From Perkinsus chesapeaki (taxonomy: Eukaryota > Perkinsozoa > Perkinsida > Perkinsidae), in NCBI GenBank assembly GCA_013115145.1, contig JAAPAO010000280.1, forward strand, positions 1-43,756: a stretch of 43,756 bases of DNA, in the 5' to 3' direction. The position numbers and the translations under genes were made by a program. Shown here one piece after another: positions 11,901 through 22,610 of the stretch (its first letter is position 1; the number at the start of each line of letters is the position of its first letter). The notes below the pieces were generated by a model. The model was not told the DNA's origin. It saw nothing but the letters and a program-made list of their open reading frames with translations, and did no database searches.

Positions 11901-13652
11901 ATAACCCAGATGGTCTAAAACTTCCCTCACGAAGATTCAACATCGAACTTCTTACATTGTAAAAGTGATCGAAAAAAATCGGTTGGTCATATAACTTTGG
12001 GAGGAGGTTTGTGGCGAATGATACAAATAATATTGCTTACATTAGCTTCAGTTGCGGCATTCCCGTATCTCTTCCGTATTGGACTTTTCAGGTATCAATG
12101 CGTTGCCGTGCCCATCCACGACAGCCCGTTGAGGTTAGTCAAGAGGTGAGCCTGTCTAAGCGGCTGGCCGGTGGCATTCCACAACTGTTGCAGGTTCTGG
12201 ATACATTCAGAGCGTACAGGGCTTCTGGGATACGTATGAGGGGCGAAGTTTCCAAACCGGCTATGAAGAGAGGTAAGCTTCAGTTTCGCTAAGCTTGGGA
12301 CTTACTGCGGTCACTGTGTCGGTGCGAAATGAGCAATACTAAGGATTCGTTATTTTTTGCAAGGTGAATGATAAGGCATGGTGAATTGCAGTGTTTTCTG
12401 TGCGAATCTCACCCTTTGGCACGTTAGTTGATATTACTATTTTATATGAATAATTTTCCCAGATAATTCCAATGCGCTGTTGTAATCGGACTCGAGTATT
12501 TCTCATGTACTCAAATGAATTTCGCCAGAAAAGTTGCTGATCAGTTTCTGTTCTTGCTCAGGTGCGTCATCTAACAGTAGCAGTCGTAGTGCCAGGAAAA
12601 ATAGCTCTGTGAGAAGCTTCAGCGTGAGGGAGATGAATTCGTCTACGTTATCGGCGCCAGCGAGACTGTTCGATTCCGAAGCCGGTGATGGGTCATTCGA
12701 TGATTCTAGTGATTCTGGAGAGATGAAAGGAGAAGAAGTGACTCTTCCAAAAATGAAGAAAAACAAAAAGTAAATCCCCTCGCCGAGGTTCGAACCTGCG
12801 CCCAGTGGTTGTTGGGAACTTTCAGGTGTTTGAAGAATCTCAATTGTGAACAGCTTGCCAAGCTTCGACGGATGATCAAAGCTTTGGAGACCCTCGAATG
12901 GACGCCTTATCCTTGCGACTGGAGGTATTCACTATCATTCGACTACAAGCTGAGCGGCTCTTCAGAATCGATTGGTAAACTTCAGTGGAGCGAGGTTTTT
13001 TCGTTTTAGTATCGTGCAAGGTACCAACAATAGTGAAGAGAGTGCGTCCAAGTGGGAGCGGTATCTTGTATATTATAGGAAACCAAGGGTAAGCTGAATA
13101 AAGATGCAATTTTCTAACTGTAATTTTTGTAAAGGCTTCTCATTTGAAGTGGATCCTTGTGAAATTCGGGTACAGTTTGAAATGCTCTTATTACGACATT
13201 ACTGTAGCCTCTAAATTAAAAGGGGAGGAGGTCTCATTAATCATCACGATCATTTCAGTGACTTGATATTGAACCTGAGCGATAGGACTTAACGTCGCGA
13301 CAATGAGCGGTTACGTCACACGAGAATGCCCGATTGAGAATTGCACGTTAATCGATAGGAGTATCGCGGCTCAGTTTTGTCGTTTCTTCAGATAGAGAAT
13401 CCTGGTAACGGAGCACACTTGAAGATTATCAATATTGATGTATCGAAGTCTGGAGCAGGCGATAGCGTTCTGGCGCACATGGCATCGAATAGGTAGCCGT
13501 TTAGGGGTATTAACTTTTCCATTCCAACATTCAGGTTCTTATGGTTGCCAAGTGCCGACGTCGACGCTGAGGATGGGTCGCCGTGTACTACTCAGTCAAC
13601 AGAGACGAGCACCAAGCATTCGGCCTCGAAAGTGAGCTTTATGATCTTATAA
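8964..13652 (+). CDS. DUF676-type alpha/beta hydrolase (lipase-like), 495 aa, 13 exons
   Basis: Exons: 8964-9086, 9756-9958, 10916-11028, 11094-11196, 11247-11340, 11619-11732, 12092-12145, 12194-12272, 12562-12769, 12826-12924, 13010-13088, 13392-13492, 13535-13652. They total 1488 nt with consistent phases, and a stop precedes the ATG. Family hallmarks appear in order: oxyanion strand YVFLQHGIWG (residues about 37-46), nucleophile elbow GHSLGG with Ser127, the ATPHLG motif at 170-175, YANVANDLMV with Asp233, and a late His432 in GNGAHLKIIN. Ser/Asp/His as triad is inferred from family layout. A Ser-rich, then acidic/Lys-rich linker (exon 9) separates the hydrolase core from the C-terminal part, which is unusual. 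The family is thought to act on lipids or esters; the substrate is unknown. Exons 7 and 8 are the least certain. Confidence 0.92.
10189..10579. repeat. 32-41 bp intronic minisatellite, 11 copies, ending in an inverted unit
   Basis: Eleven units of ggttatctacaccctaac followed by a variable (caa)n and cataat lie in the 957-bp second intron of the hydrolase gene. Length differences come mainly from the number of CAA triplets. The last unit meets an inverted partial copy (CTAACAACAA, 4-nt loop, TTGTTGTTAG), giving a hairpin of about 15 of 17 paired positions. Confidence 0.95.
11464..11532. repeat. 69-nt near-perfect palindrome in an intron
   Basis: Two 34-nt arms flank a single central G and differ at one pair only. 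The arm begins TTATAAAAACCAAGGTAAAC and ends ATACTCAGTA. The palindrome lies in the 278-bp fifth intron of the hydrolase gene. It could be a tiny foldback element or a strong RNA hairpin in the pre-mRNA. Confidence 0.97.
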
Positions 13653-15167
13653 AATTTCTCCATACTGTGTATTTGATAATGATTTTTTGTCAGTTTAGTA
13701 AGTAGAATATATAAATAAGTAGTAGTCATACCAGTGTTTTCCTCCTCGGTCGCCCTATCAACTTTTTGCGAAACCGTCGATAAATTGCGCGTAGCAAAAT
13801 TATAGAACATATTTTTTGCGCAAAAACCGAGGAAAACCCATCGAAAGTGAGCAGAGTTTATAACCTAATAGTAGAAAGAGTAATAGACTTCAATTCTAAC
13901 CTTCTTACCAATCCATGTATCCTATAGAATATCATCCTAATCAAACATCATGTGTAGTATCATCACGTAATAATAATAATTACACGATTTTGGCAATTAT
14001 ATATTATACGGTGAATCAGTTGTAGTAGTCAGTTAGAGAATATATAATAGGTTAAGAATGACGAGCCACATGCTAACCAATAATATTGATTGCTTCCAGT
14101 GGCGTAGCTGGGTACTTGACATTGGGTATTGACATGACGAAGCAATTTGCTTCATCAAAAAGGAGTTTATTTCTCTAAAGAGGACAATGTGGGCGGTTAT
14201 TCTATCATCAAGGAAATTGAACGTCCTGAAGTCATGGCTGTTCTGCTTCAGGTTTTAGCGAGGGCACCGACAACAGCTATATCTCCACCGTCATCATCAA
14301 GACGCTATAAGATGTCACTTTAGACAGCTACTGTTGTTGTGTAGGTCGGTTCCTTGTAACAGTTCTGTCATCAATCGTTTGTGTACTTTTGTCCCGTATT
14401 TTACTACTCTCCTCACGACATCCGTAACCCGGCCTCCTGGCACCGCTATGTTGCCGCTAAGTTCATCAGACACTTAAAATGTATTTTACCTTGGTGATAC
14501 TGGCCTAGAAAGGGCAGCGGTATCGGTGGCCTTCAGCAGCTGTATAGGCAGTTCTTCATCTCACTTAGTAGTCTGGCATTATCAACAAGCTGCGTTACCA
14601 TCTGTAGGCCTCCTCATCATTGATAATATAAGATGTTTACCCACTTCTATGTTAATATTGCAGCTTTAGATAAATATGTTACTGTCACTTTTTGAGGAGT
14701 TGAGTTTTGCAGTCTAAGGGAGGTACAGCAAGGTCTGGAGAGTAAAACGTTATTACGGCCAATAGAAACCACGGCTAATGTCGAAAAGAGTGTCGAGGTG
14801 CATCGGGCGCTAAGGGTCCTCGTTAGTGTCACTTAAGGTCTGGGTGCCATGCCAAATTATTTGGAATCCACGATAGACCGATATATACCCAGGAAACGTC
14901 TACAAAGACGTATCTACGATGTATGCTGTAGCTCTAATCTGAAACCAATTGTCACTTTATCATTTATACGTATATTACTCCCTATCAATATAAGGTTATT
15001 GGTACAGTACTTCTGGCTCGGGCTGAAGTATAATATTATTATAATGATAGTATTTAATGATTATCTGATACATTATAACAATAGAGAAGCAACGTTACTG
15101 TTAGTTCTATGTTCTATCATACGAATATTAGTATTCGGTTGTGCCTGTGAAGTTCATCAGCTTTTGA
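13653..15167. other. AT-rich spacer with coding-like remnants
   Basis: No complete gene could be built. Coding-looking frames exist on both strands between about 14130 and 14560 (see the separate entry). The AT-rich open frame at 14849-15211 looks like chance. Confidence 0.45.
14315..14560 (-). other. Possible minus-strand coding remnant
   Basis: On the minus strand, 14560-14490 reads DEELPIQLLKATDTAAL... and ends at a gtaaaa donor. The frame 14473-14315 reads DELSGNIAVPGG, then RVTDVVRRVVKYGTKV, and runs to a stop. A weaker echo (DDDGGDIAVVGALAKT) lies further downstream. The pieces could not be joined in one phase and no start was found. This may be a decayed gene or an unresolved one. Confidence 0.25.
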
Positions 15168-15635
15168 ATGGATACCGCCACTGGTGCTTCAAGCAGCACG
15201 CCGCGAAGTGATCCGTTTGTATCTTTTCGAGACTTTAAGGTCACAGTCCAGTTGTATCCCATTGGCAACGTAAACGGCCTCCTCTTCTTCCCATCACTCT
15301 CATCGTTCTTATAAGGCCCCGCCACTGAAACAGTGCAAGTTCGCGATGGCGGGGGAAATGCCGGTCCGAGTGCTAATGAACTTTTTGGAAGGCGCTGTAA
15401 GTCACAGCGGCGTCGACACAAGCGATCCGGCGCGCAGCCAGGTGGGAATTTCGGGCCTTAAAAATGTTGGTACGTCTTGCAGGTGTATGTGTACGTAAAC
15501 AATTTCTTCTATCCAACAGCAGACCAAATTATGGCCGACCTCTGCCGGGAATTTGGTAGAGTTGACCGCGACGCTGATGGAACGATAAAGGGAGGTGAGC
15601 TCGCTTGGCGGGAGGAGCTAAATAGGATGATGTAA
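15168..15635 (+). CDS. EF-hand protein, 126 aa, 3 exons
   Basis: ATG 15168 directly follows an in-frame TGA. Exons 15168-15269, 15316-15441 and 15483-15635 join in phase 0 with introns of 46 and 41 nt. The last exon holds a canonical 12-residue EF-hand calcium loop, DRDADGTIKGGE (residues 104-115), with acidic residues at positions 1, 3, 5 and 12, Gly at 6 and Ile at 8, flanked by helices (IMADLCREFGRV and LAWREELNRMM). Only one EF-hand is visible, so it may pair with a partner or dimerise. The N-terminal part (SFRDFKVTVQLYPIG) is unrecognised. The role is likely calcium sensing, by inference. Confidence 0.78.
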
Positions 15636-16170
15636 AGAGTCCATGAAATGGCACGTTGCAGACTGCAAACACACGTTGCATACACTGCAGCTTGCAGTGC
15701 TTCTTGGTTGTTGTAACATTGCTTCCTTGAAATCAAGTATCCGACTGAGGGTCAATCAGTGTAAATCGCTCAGTGAGTGATATACAAATGAAATAAACCT
15801 CCCTCGCCGCCTTGCATATCAACGTCGAATGGAATGCTGAACTATAAGCAATACTCGTTTTGTCCTATCTGCGAAATGAACTTGTGATTTGCCACGCCCG
15901 TTGAATACTTGGCCGTTTGTCATGTCACGGAAAGTGACCTCGCAGGGTCGGAATTACTTGTTTTCGCTCACTATTGGGAATAATGCTACAGTGTTCATGC
16001 TAGAGTGCTTCCTATCCATCAAATATTTCTCCTCAGGCGTCCTTAAGCTCCACTACTCGGTGGGGCCAGCTTACGCTTAGCTACCTTCACCACTGCACTG
16101 TTGTCATGTACCTCGACTAAATGTCTTGTTATTTTTCCTAACATTCATCTCGCAGTTGTTTGTCTTGATT
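15636..16170. other. Intergenic, no gene seen
   Basis: Spacer between the EF-hand gene and the cyclin gene. A 63-codon frame at 15889-16080 has no splice or domain support. Confidence 0.5.
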
Positions 16171-18616
16171 ATGGCTACTAGGGAGGCAAGGGAGGACAAA
16201 GCCTTGAAGCAAGCAGTTACGGTAGGCAACTTCCGTTCGCTGGTGAGTCCGATATTTTTCCGCTAAGATGCTCGTCTGTATGTACCGCGAGTTCTTTCCG
16301 CAATCTTCGCCTGGCAGCGGTCCTCCTGGTGTGGATATGTTCCGAGCGACGGCTTTGTGTTTCTTACATTTGTACTCGCTTTCTGAGCCCTATGCTATGA
16401 TAAAGGCAGAGGAGAATAATGTAAGCCAGAACATAGGCTATTTCCATGTGCATAAAATGGTCACTGCGGGAATGTATGCATGCGGTTGGGCACGTGTTGG
16501 CAAGGGAGGAAAAATTTCGGAAATTTCGTAACGTTCCGGGGAAGTTTTTCCATTTCCCAACTTCGAGTGCATTTCCTATATCATTCGATGATGAAGTTGT
16601 ACAGCAGAGCTGAGCAAGGCAGCTATTGGAGCCCCGGTGCTGAATATTGTTAGAACTTCCTCCAGTTTCTGCAATGAGCCGTACCTGGTGTGAAGGTCTC
16701 ATGAGTGTAGTTGAAATTCCTTCTGACGGCTGGCAAGAGCCTTTGATAATGAGAGTAACGGGATTATCGCACCTTACGAGAATGTAGAGGTAAAGGCAAT
16801 CTCCTGGAATCTACGAATCTATTGGATATAGAATAATATGAAGAAGCTGATAAGGTCGACACTCTTCAAGTTGCTGATATCGGACATGGCGTCAGACCGA
16901 CATTCGTGTTCCACTGTGATATTTATTATCCGATACTGTGTGGTGTGCATGCCATACATCCCTCCGTGTTGAAATGCCTACATGACGATTGCTGATGATG
17001 AATGATGCTACTTGGCTGTGTTTCAGTCTACCATACCTCTCACTTTAGCATGCATTTGGCTTGCTTATAAAGTAACTGACTCTAGTGAGAAATGTACTTT
17101 GCGGATGAGGGACCTCTTGCGATCGCACAACAGGTCAGACTTGCAGGGCTTCGCTTATATTCAGTCACTTTCAAATCAGATGGGCATCTGCGGTCCGTCG
17201 AGTTCAAATGAGCAAGGAAACGGTGAGACAATGGCTTGCAGGAATTCCTTATTTTTAGCAGTAAAAAGCGTACCGTTCCGACCGGGCCGAACACTTGGTT
17301 GTCGTGTTGCAAAATCCCCATCTCTCGCTGGGCGCGACTTGTACTCCTTAAAGAAGTGGCCACAGACAATCTTGTATTTGAAATCTCGGAAATTTTCTTA
17401 CTGAGCATAGAACGCTGATTAGGTTGAAATCTTATTTTCAGAGTGGGAAAGTCGGTATGATTACCGCGGTCAATCCGCCCGAAGAGGAGATAATAGAAAA
17501 GATATGCATAAAGGTATACCTGCCGTTTCGGACAAGCTGATCTCAGTCTTCAGGAGGGAGTGCTTCTACGGATATCCAAGTGCCAATTTGACCGAGACTT
17601 GGACCTTCCTGGACGAACATTGCGGATCGTACTGAGCGCGGTAAGTTGGCATTTGATCATCACAGTCTCATCCAATGAATCAGCTACTGTATTCTGTTTG
17701 AAATTCTCTGTCTTGGCTCGCAGTTATTTCGTATTACTAAGCTCTGGACTCCATAGCTTAGTAATGTTGACTCCAGAGTCTGGAGTGGCTCATACAATGA
17801 AGCTCTTAGATGGAGAACTCGGTGAATCTCTGCATTTGGTCTTTTCTCTTTAGGTGCTTCCATCATCCCTCTCTAATGAGGTGCGTGCTTCTCTTGTCAC
17901 CAAGGCCTATGAACTTATCGATTCTTCATACTTATCCCCGAAAATCGTAACGCAGCGTAGTGGTAGGATACTGTAGGTCAGCCAATCTGCTAGCAGTTTA
18001 CTATCAGGCGAGATAGTAGCCGTCGCTTGTGCAATGCTGTCCTTGCGGTTGTTCGGTGTTGTTCCCGTGCGTCAAAATGACATCATTGGTGGATCGGTAA
18101 GACCTTTCTTTTAAACGTATTCTTTGTAACCTTATAACCGTATTATCCTTCTTACCGTATTATCCTTCTTACCGTATTATCCTTCTTACCGTATTATCCT
18201 TATAATCGTATTATCCTTACAACCGTATTATCCTTATAACCGTATTATCCTTATAATCGTATTATCCTTATAACCGTATTATCCTTATAACCGTATTATC
18301 CTTATAACCATATTATCCTTATAACCGTATTATCCGTCTAACCGTGTGTGTGCAATCGAGGCTTTCAGTACTCTACGTGGTACGAGCCCTTCCTAGCCAA
18401 ACCGTGCCGTGCTGAAGAGGTTGAAGAAGTCGCCCGCGAAGTGGTTCTCGCGTACGTAGATGTGTTTTATGTACAGCCTCACTATTGCCTGTTAGATACA
18501 CATTGAATGAGAAAACGATGCAGGTGGCGTCCACGACGACGACAGTGTCACCTCCGTCCCCTCCTGCCTTGCAGCAGCAGCAGCAACAACACACTTCTGA
18601 TATTCACAGACTCTAG
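16171..18616 (+). CDS. Cyclin (transcription-type, K/T/L-like), 308 aa, 10 exons
   Basis: Exons: 16171-16242, 16268-16420, 17027-17133, 17180-17222, 17442-17513, 17554-17640, 17854-17946, 17977-18096, 18369-18455, 18524-18616. They total 927 nt in phase. The first cyclin fold shows FRATALCFLHLYSLSEPY, then LTLACIWLAYKVTDSSEKC and LRMRDLLRSH, matching the pattern T..TA..F.HRFY ... AC.FLA.K.E. The second fold shows EGVLLRISKCQFDRDLDLP, then SGEIVAVACAMLSLRLFG, a W-Y-E-x-F segment and EEVEEVAREVVLAY, as in cyclins K, T, L and C. The tail is Ser/Pro-rich with six consecutive Gln. It should bind and activate a CDK, probably one acting on transcription. The introns at 16243-16267 (25 nt) and 17947-17976 (30 nt) are very short. 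Without the latter the frame stops at 17974-17976, giving a protein truncated in the second fold. Confidence 0.82.
18138..18342. repeat. 17-bp intronic minisatellite, 12 copies
   Basis: Twelve units of the form accgtattatccttata (variants ttcttac, ttacaac) lie in the 18097-18368 intron of the cyclin gene. The only other content of that intron is splice signals. Confidence 0.95.
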
Positions 18617-18911
18617 CATCTCAAATGTTTGTGTTGAGCTTGAGAAAGAATTCTATCGTGGAAAAAGCTAGCATCGCTTCACTGGCTTAAAATTCCTCAT
18701 TATTACCATGATTTTTGTGCATTTTGTTAGGTGCTCGATTCAACGTTAAGTAGCGCGTCTTCCTCCCGGCGGCCTATAGGAGAAATTGTATGAATCAGTT
18801 GCTTCGTCGCATCTTTTCAGGGCTCCATTTAGCACTGGTTATTCGAGGTGAGCCAGAACTCCCCAAACTGAAAATATAAAGTTCACTTTTCCGTGTTTGT
18901 GAGGTCTACAC
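18617..18911. other. Intergenic spacer
   Basis: About 295 bp between the cyclin stop and the phosphatase start. Nothing recognisable. Confidence 0.5.
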
Positions 18912-20860
18912 ATGCAGTACGCGTTAGCAAGCTCCTCGAGAAGGGTGCGTGGCCCCGTTTGGTTAGCGGTTGATTTCCGGGAATTCTTAATTGGATTGGG
19001 TATTCTTGATTCTGTGATACTGTTTACGCTGATGGTCCGAAGTGTTGGCGTTCTCCCTCACGTAGTTTCAGAATTAATGCTGATGTCACAGCGGTGGCAA
19101 AGGGCTCTAACTGCAGCGGCGCGCCGCCAACGTCGCCCAGTCGGGCCGGACTACTGGAGTTCACAGCGAGGATTTTTCTCTCGAAGTCGGGCGAATAGGC
19201 AAAGTGCGTGTGCTTGGATTGATGGTGTTTTCTCTAATGGCATGGAGCAAGGTGCGGAAGCTTGTACCGCCGCTTGGCTTAGTACGGTTATGTCAGTTGC
19301 GAACAACACTCCACTATGGGTCATGAAAATCGCTTCGCAGTTGCTTTTCTGGCCAACTTTTGCTTGGAATTACGTAAGCCAGCTCTGTGAACCATATATA
19401 TACCTCCCCGTGTCCGCCCGGTGAATTTATCATGCGAACGGATTGTCTTCAGCTACTTTACATCAGACGGTCCGATGACGGTTGGTACTCCACTATAGTG
19501 GAGCTTGAGACCGGAGGAAGGCTGCTGCTCGGCCCAGCACCTGTCTTCAAGGTGAGGTTTTCCTTTTAAGGCTTGCCTGGTCTAGAACACCGTTGTGGTC
19601 TTTTCATATCGTATACGAGGGACATCCTCTGCTGTGCGATTAACCGAGACCTCGGGGTGCCCGAGTTGGAGATGTTTTTCCCGTTTTATCAACTGTGGAA
19701 AAGTACTCGGTTATGACATGCGCCGGTCAATACTCAGAATTTACAGAAATTCTAGAGCTGCGAAAATGTAGTTTGATAACAAAGGATGTCTTTCCGAATT
19801 CATGGTTGTTTACATTTCAGTCGATGCGAGATACTCTTACCAAAACGGAGGGCGTGACGGTGTTTGTCAGCACCCTTCATCGAGACTTCACCGACTCTTC
19901 TGTGGAGTCGCATACATTCCCAATGGTAGACTTTGTGTCGCCCGACTTACACACCGTTGAAGAGGCGGTCGAGTAAGCCGGGAATCGGGTGCTGCGGTTC
20001 GAGTCGTATTAACATAGCTCCTGTTGGCCGGCAATGTACATGGAGTAAGGATGACAGTAGATCTCTATTTCGCAGCGTTTGGTCTTTGATAGGAGCTCGT
20101 TCTTATTACGAAGCACAATGGAGTCAGTGCCATCTTTAATACTGACACATTGGGCTAGTGTGACTGGCATCCGCTTGTTATGTGTATTTACTATTGCCTT
20201 TGTAAAAACTTGACTCGGGTCAATCCCAGTGTGATCCAATGGTCCTTATTAGGTATGTCGACGAGCGGCTAGCAGCAGGTAAGACCGTGTATGTGCACTG
20301 TAAAGCTGGGAAAGGCAGGTGAGCCTAATGAACCTGTCGTAATGTGTCGAGTGCCACTGTTGGTTGTAGGTCGGGGACTATTGTGATTTGCTGGTTGATG
20401 AAGCACTTTGGCATGTCCCCTGAAGAAGCCCAGGAGTACTTGACGAAAGCCCGCCCACAAGTTCTTAAAGTACGCTTGTGGTGTTAGTGTTTTATCATCA
20501 TGTCGGCTAAGATCGCGGTAGAATTTAGTGTCTGTTGCTCGAGAGACTGCTGAGGCGGTGTTGGCCATGCATTGAAGATGGCACCTTGTGGTTCTCGTTC
20601 CCTCCGTTCCTAACGACAGTTTGGCCGAGTGGTCTAAGGCGCTAGCTTCAGGCGCTAGTCCGAAAGGGCGCGAGTTCGAATCTCGCAGCTGTTACTTACG
20701 TACCTCAACCCATTCCTTTCGTAGTGTCGTGCTCAACTAGTACTTATGTCGAAAGATCCGCTCCCGGGATTACCTTTTCCCCTTTTCTCAGATCCTCTCT
20801 AAGCGAGAGGTTGTCCAAGAGTACTATACGAAGCACGTAGCCAGTTCAAAGAAGACCTAG
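18912..20860 (+). CDS. PTPMT1-like dual-specificity phosphatase, 315 aa, 6 exons
   Basis: Exons: 18912-19373, 19453-19551, 19821-19972, 20253-20318, 20370-20469, 20792-20860 (948 nt, phases agree). An in-frame TGA lies just before ATG 18912. The catalytic signature is VHCKAGKGRSG with Cys254 and Arg260, that is HCx5R(S). Family-typical flanks are WYSTIVELETGGRLLLGPAP upstream and MSPEEAQEYLTKARPQVL then VVQEYYTKHV downstream. PTPMT1-family enzymes dephosphorylate phosphatidylglycerophosphate or phosphoinositides, often at mitochondria. The 154-residue N-terminal exon is longer than usual for the family and contains hydrophobic stretches and an Arg-rich segment; it may be a targeting or anchoring region. 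The last intron (20470-20791) contains a tRNA-Leu gene on the same strand. Confidence 0.9.
20615..20694 (+). tRNA. tRNA-Leu(CAG), inside an intron
   Basis: An 80-nt type II tRNA with a fully paired anticodon stem CTAGC/GCTAG around loop TTCAGGC (anticodon CAG). The long variable arm is typical of Leu. The T arm is GCGAG-TTCGAAT-CTCGC, and A-box and B-box promoters are present. The acceptor has a G-U closing pair. It lies within the last intron of the phosphatase gene. No run of four T follows closely; the first ones are in the polypyrimidine tract of the intron's own acceptor (about 20775-20788). Confidence 0.95.
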
Positions 20861-21123
20861 TGTTTCCATCTACCCGTGTTGTGAATCGTCGGGCAACGTG
20901 ACACTTCTGAAAAATGGATTCATGAATCGCTTCGCTCCGCCGAGATCAGTAGCGCGCGCCCTAATAAAAGATAACATCTGCTGTGAGAAAGCCAGTCTTC
21001 GGTAACTTGAGGCAAATCTCCTCTGTAACATTAAGCAGAGCTTTCCGAGTTAATTTATTAAACTGGGGGGATGAGAGGGACACTCGGTGTAGGTGGTAGC
21101 GTTGCCTCTTTTTGTGCTTTACA

Positions 21124-22107
21124 ATGCCGGCCGTTGGAAGGAACACTAAGATGCAGCAATGGCTCAACTACCGAGTCAGAGTCACATTGCATGACGGCAG
21201 AATTATGGTACTAATGAACTTCATATTGGTGATCATGACGTACTATGCTTAGATCGGGCAGTTCATGGCTTTCGACAAGCATATGAATCTGGTCCTTGCT
21301 GACACAGAGGAATTCCGGAAAGTAGTTTGACTTGGGGAATGGGCTGGTTGAATGCTTTGATAGGTCCGATCTAAGGGGGAGTCTGGATTGGGCGAGGAAA
21401 GGGAAGTTAAGAGAATGCTGGGTTTGCTGGTAATGATGAAATTCGAAGGGAATGCGATAAGTTGCGGTACGTAGATCCTTCGTGGTGAGAACATAATCTC
21501 AATGACGGCCGAGGCACCTCCACCGAATGTGAAGAAGAGCGAGGGCCCAATGGTAGTATTGTTGTCTTTGGTATTTCGGGAAAGTGTTCTCTTTTAGGCT
21601 GGTCCTGGTCGCGGGCACGCAGCTGGTCGTGGTGTCCCTATTGCACCACTAGGTCAGGGTCCTCAAGGGCTTACTGGACCAGTAATACCACACTTCCGTC
21701 TATTCGTAGTTTAATAACGCTTTGTCAGATTCGTGGTGTTGGCGGTCCTGCTCCTGCTCAGATGGCACCCGGTGCTCCTCCAGGTAGGTTATCCCTCGGG
21801 AATCTTAGAAGGCGAGCATGAAATCGACCCAGAAGGGTTACACTTAACGTTCATCGTTTATCTGGGAACATATTCGATGGCATATCTTCGCTAGGGGCAC
21901 ATTTCGACATCCGGGGATCCACGTTCATAGTTCCTAGCGGCTGTATGTTTCTCCTCCTGCTGACGTGATGTCTCCTTCAGGTATGCCCCCCATGCCTGGC
22001 TTCCCAGGGATGCCTCCGCCGCCACCAGGAATGATGCCAGGGATGCCCGGAGTAATAGCGGAGATTTTAGTGCGATTTTATGAGTGTGTGTTTTTCAGCA
22101 ACATTAA
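21124..22107 (+). CDS. SNRPB: Spliceosomal Sm core protein B (SmB/B'), 167 aa, 8 exons
   Basis: Exons: 21124-21207, 21253-21321, 21376-21429, 21475-21552, 21598-21681, 21729-21783, 21981-22051, 22099-22107. They total 504 nt. Sm motif 1 reads NYRVRVTLHDGRIMIGQFMA then FDKHMNLVLADTEEFRK. Sm motif 2 reads MLGLLILRGENIISM. The SmB-specific tail follows: AGPGRGHAAGRGVPIAPLG, LTGPIRGVGGPAPAQMAPG, then Pro/Gly/Met repeats (MPPPPPGMMPGMPG). SmB is part of the heptameric Sm ring of U1, U2, U4 and U5 snRNPs in the nucleus. The tail is much shorter than in animals. The last exon is only nine bases (QH and stop). An alternative acceptor at 22418 would give Lys and stop, so the very C-terminus is the uncertain part. 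Confidence 0.93.
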
Positions 22108-22610
22108 GGACAACGTTTCTTCTCCTCATACAAGAGGAATTGGCATAAGAAGACTGCCTGTCGTAGAATGGTTAAGGAGTCTCAATTGGTTATATTATGT
22201 GGTGTTTAGCAGTGTGAATCTAATAGACAGTTGCCGGGCTTTGGTCTTGGAGAGGGACGGACGCGGGGATTTTTGAGCTCTTGGGATTGGTATTTTCTGA
22301 GGTGAATGGTGGATAAAGCGATGCTGTCAGAAAGGCTCGCAGGTATTCATATGCTAGCTCACTGCGGAATAAGGATGAGTTAATTCCGGGAATGGCACTG
22401 AATTTTTGTCTTCACAGAAGTAGTGGAGGATAATCACAGAGCATAGGTGTTGCTAGGAGAATGGAAAGATGTTTCCTTTTGGACTAGCTACGTATCTCCT
22501 ATTAAAACAATTCAATTGTATTCACTCCAAATCAATCGCGTTAGGAACACATCTTTATTAGGGTAGATGAGCCCTGAATAGATTACCATTGTAGCGTCGT
22601 TACTTTGTTA

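Noticed and set aside
12783..12805. T-arm-like gaggttcgaacctgcg, and a similar ggattgaacctg near 8039
   Set aside because: Neither has a cloverleaf on either strand. The first lies in a short intron and the second inside a coding exon.
17092..17418. Alternative gene start MYFADEGPLAIAQQ with a following long frame
   Set aside because: The other frame in the same interval encodes the cyclin helices LTLACIWLAYKV and LRMRDLLRSH with consistent splice phases.
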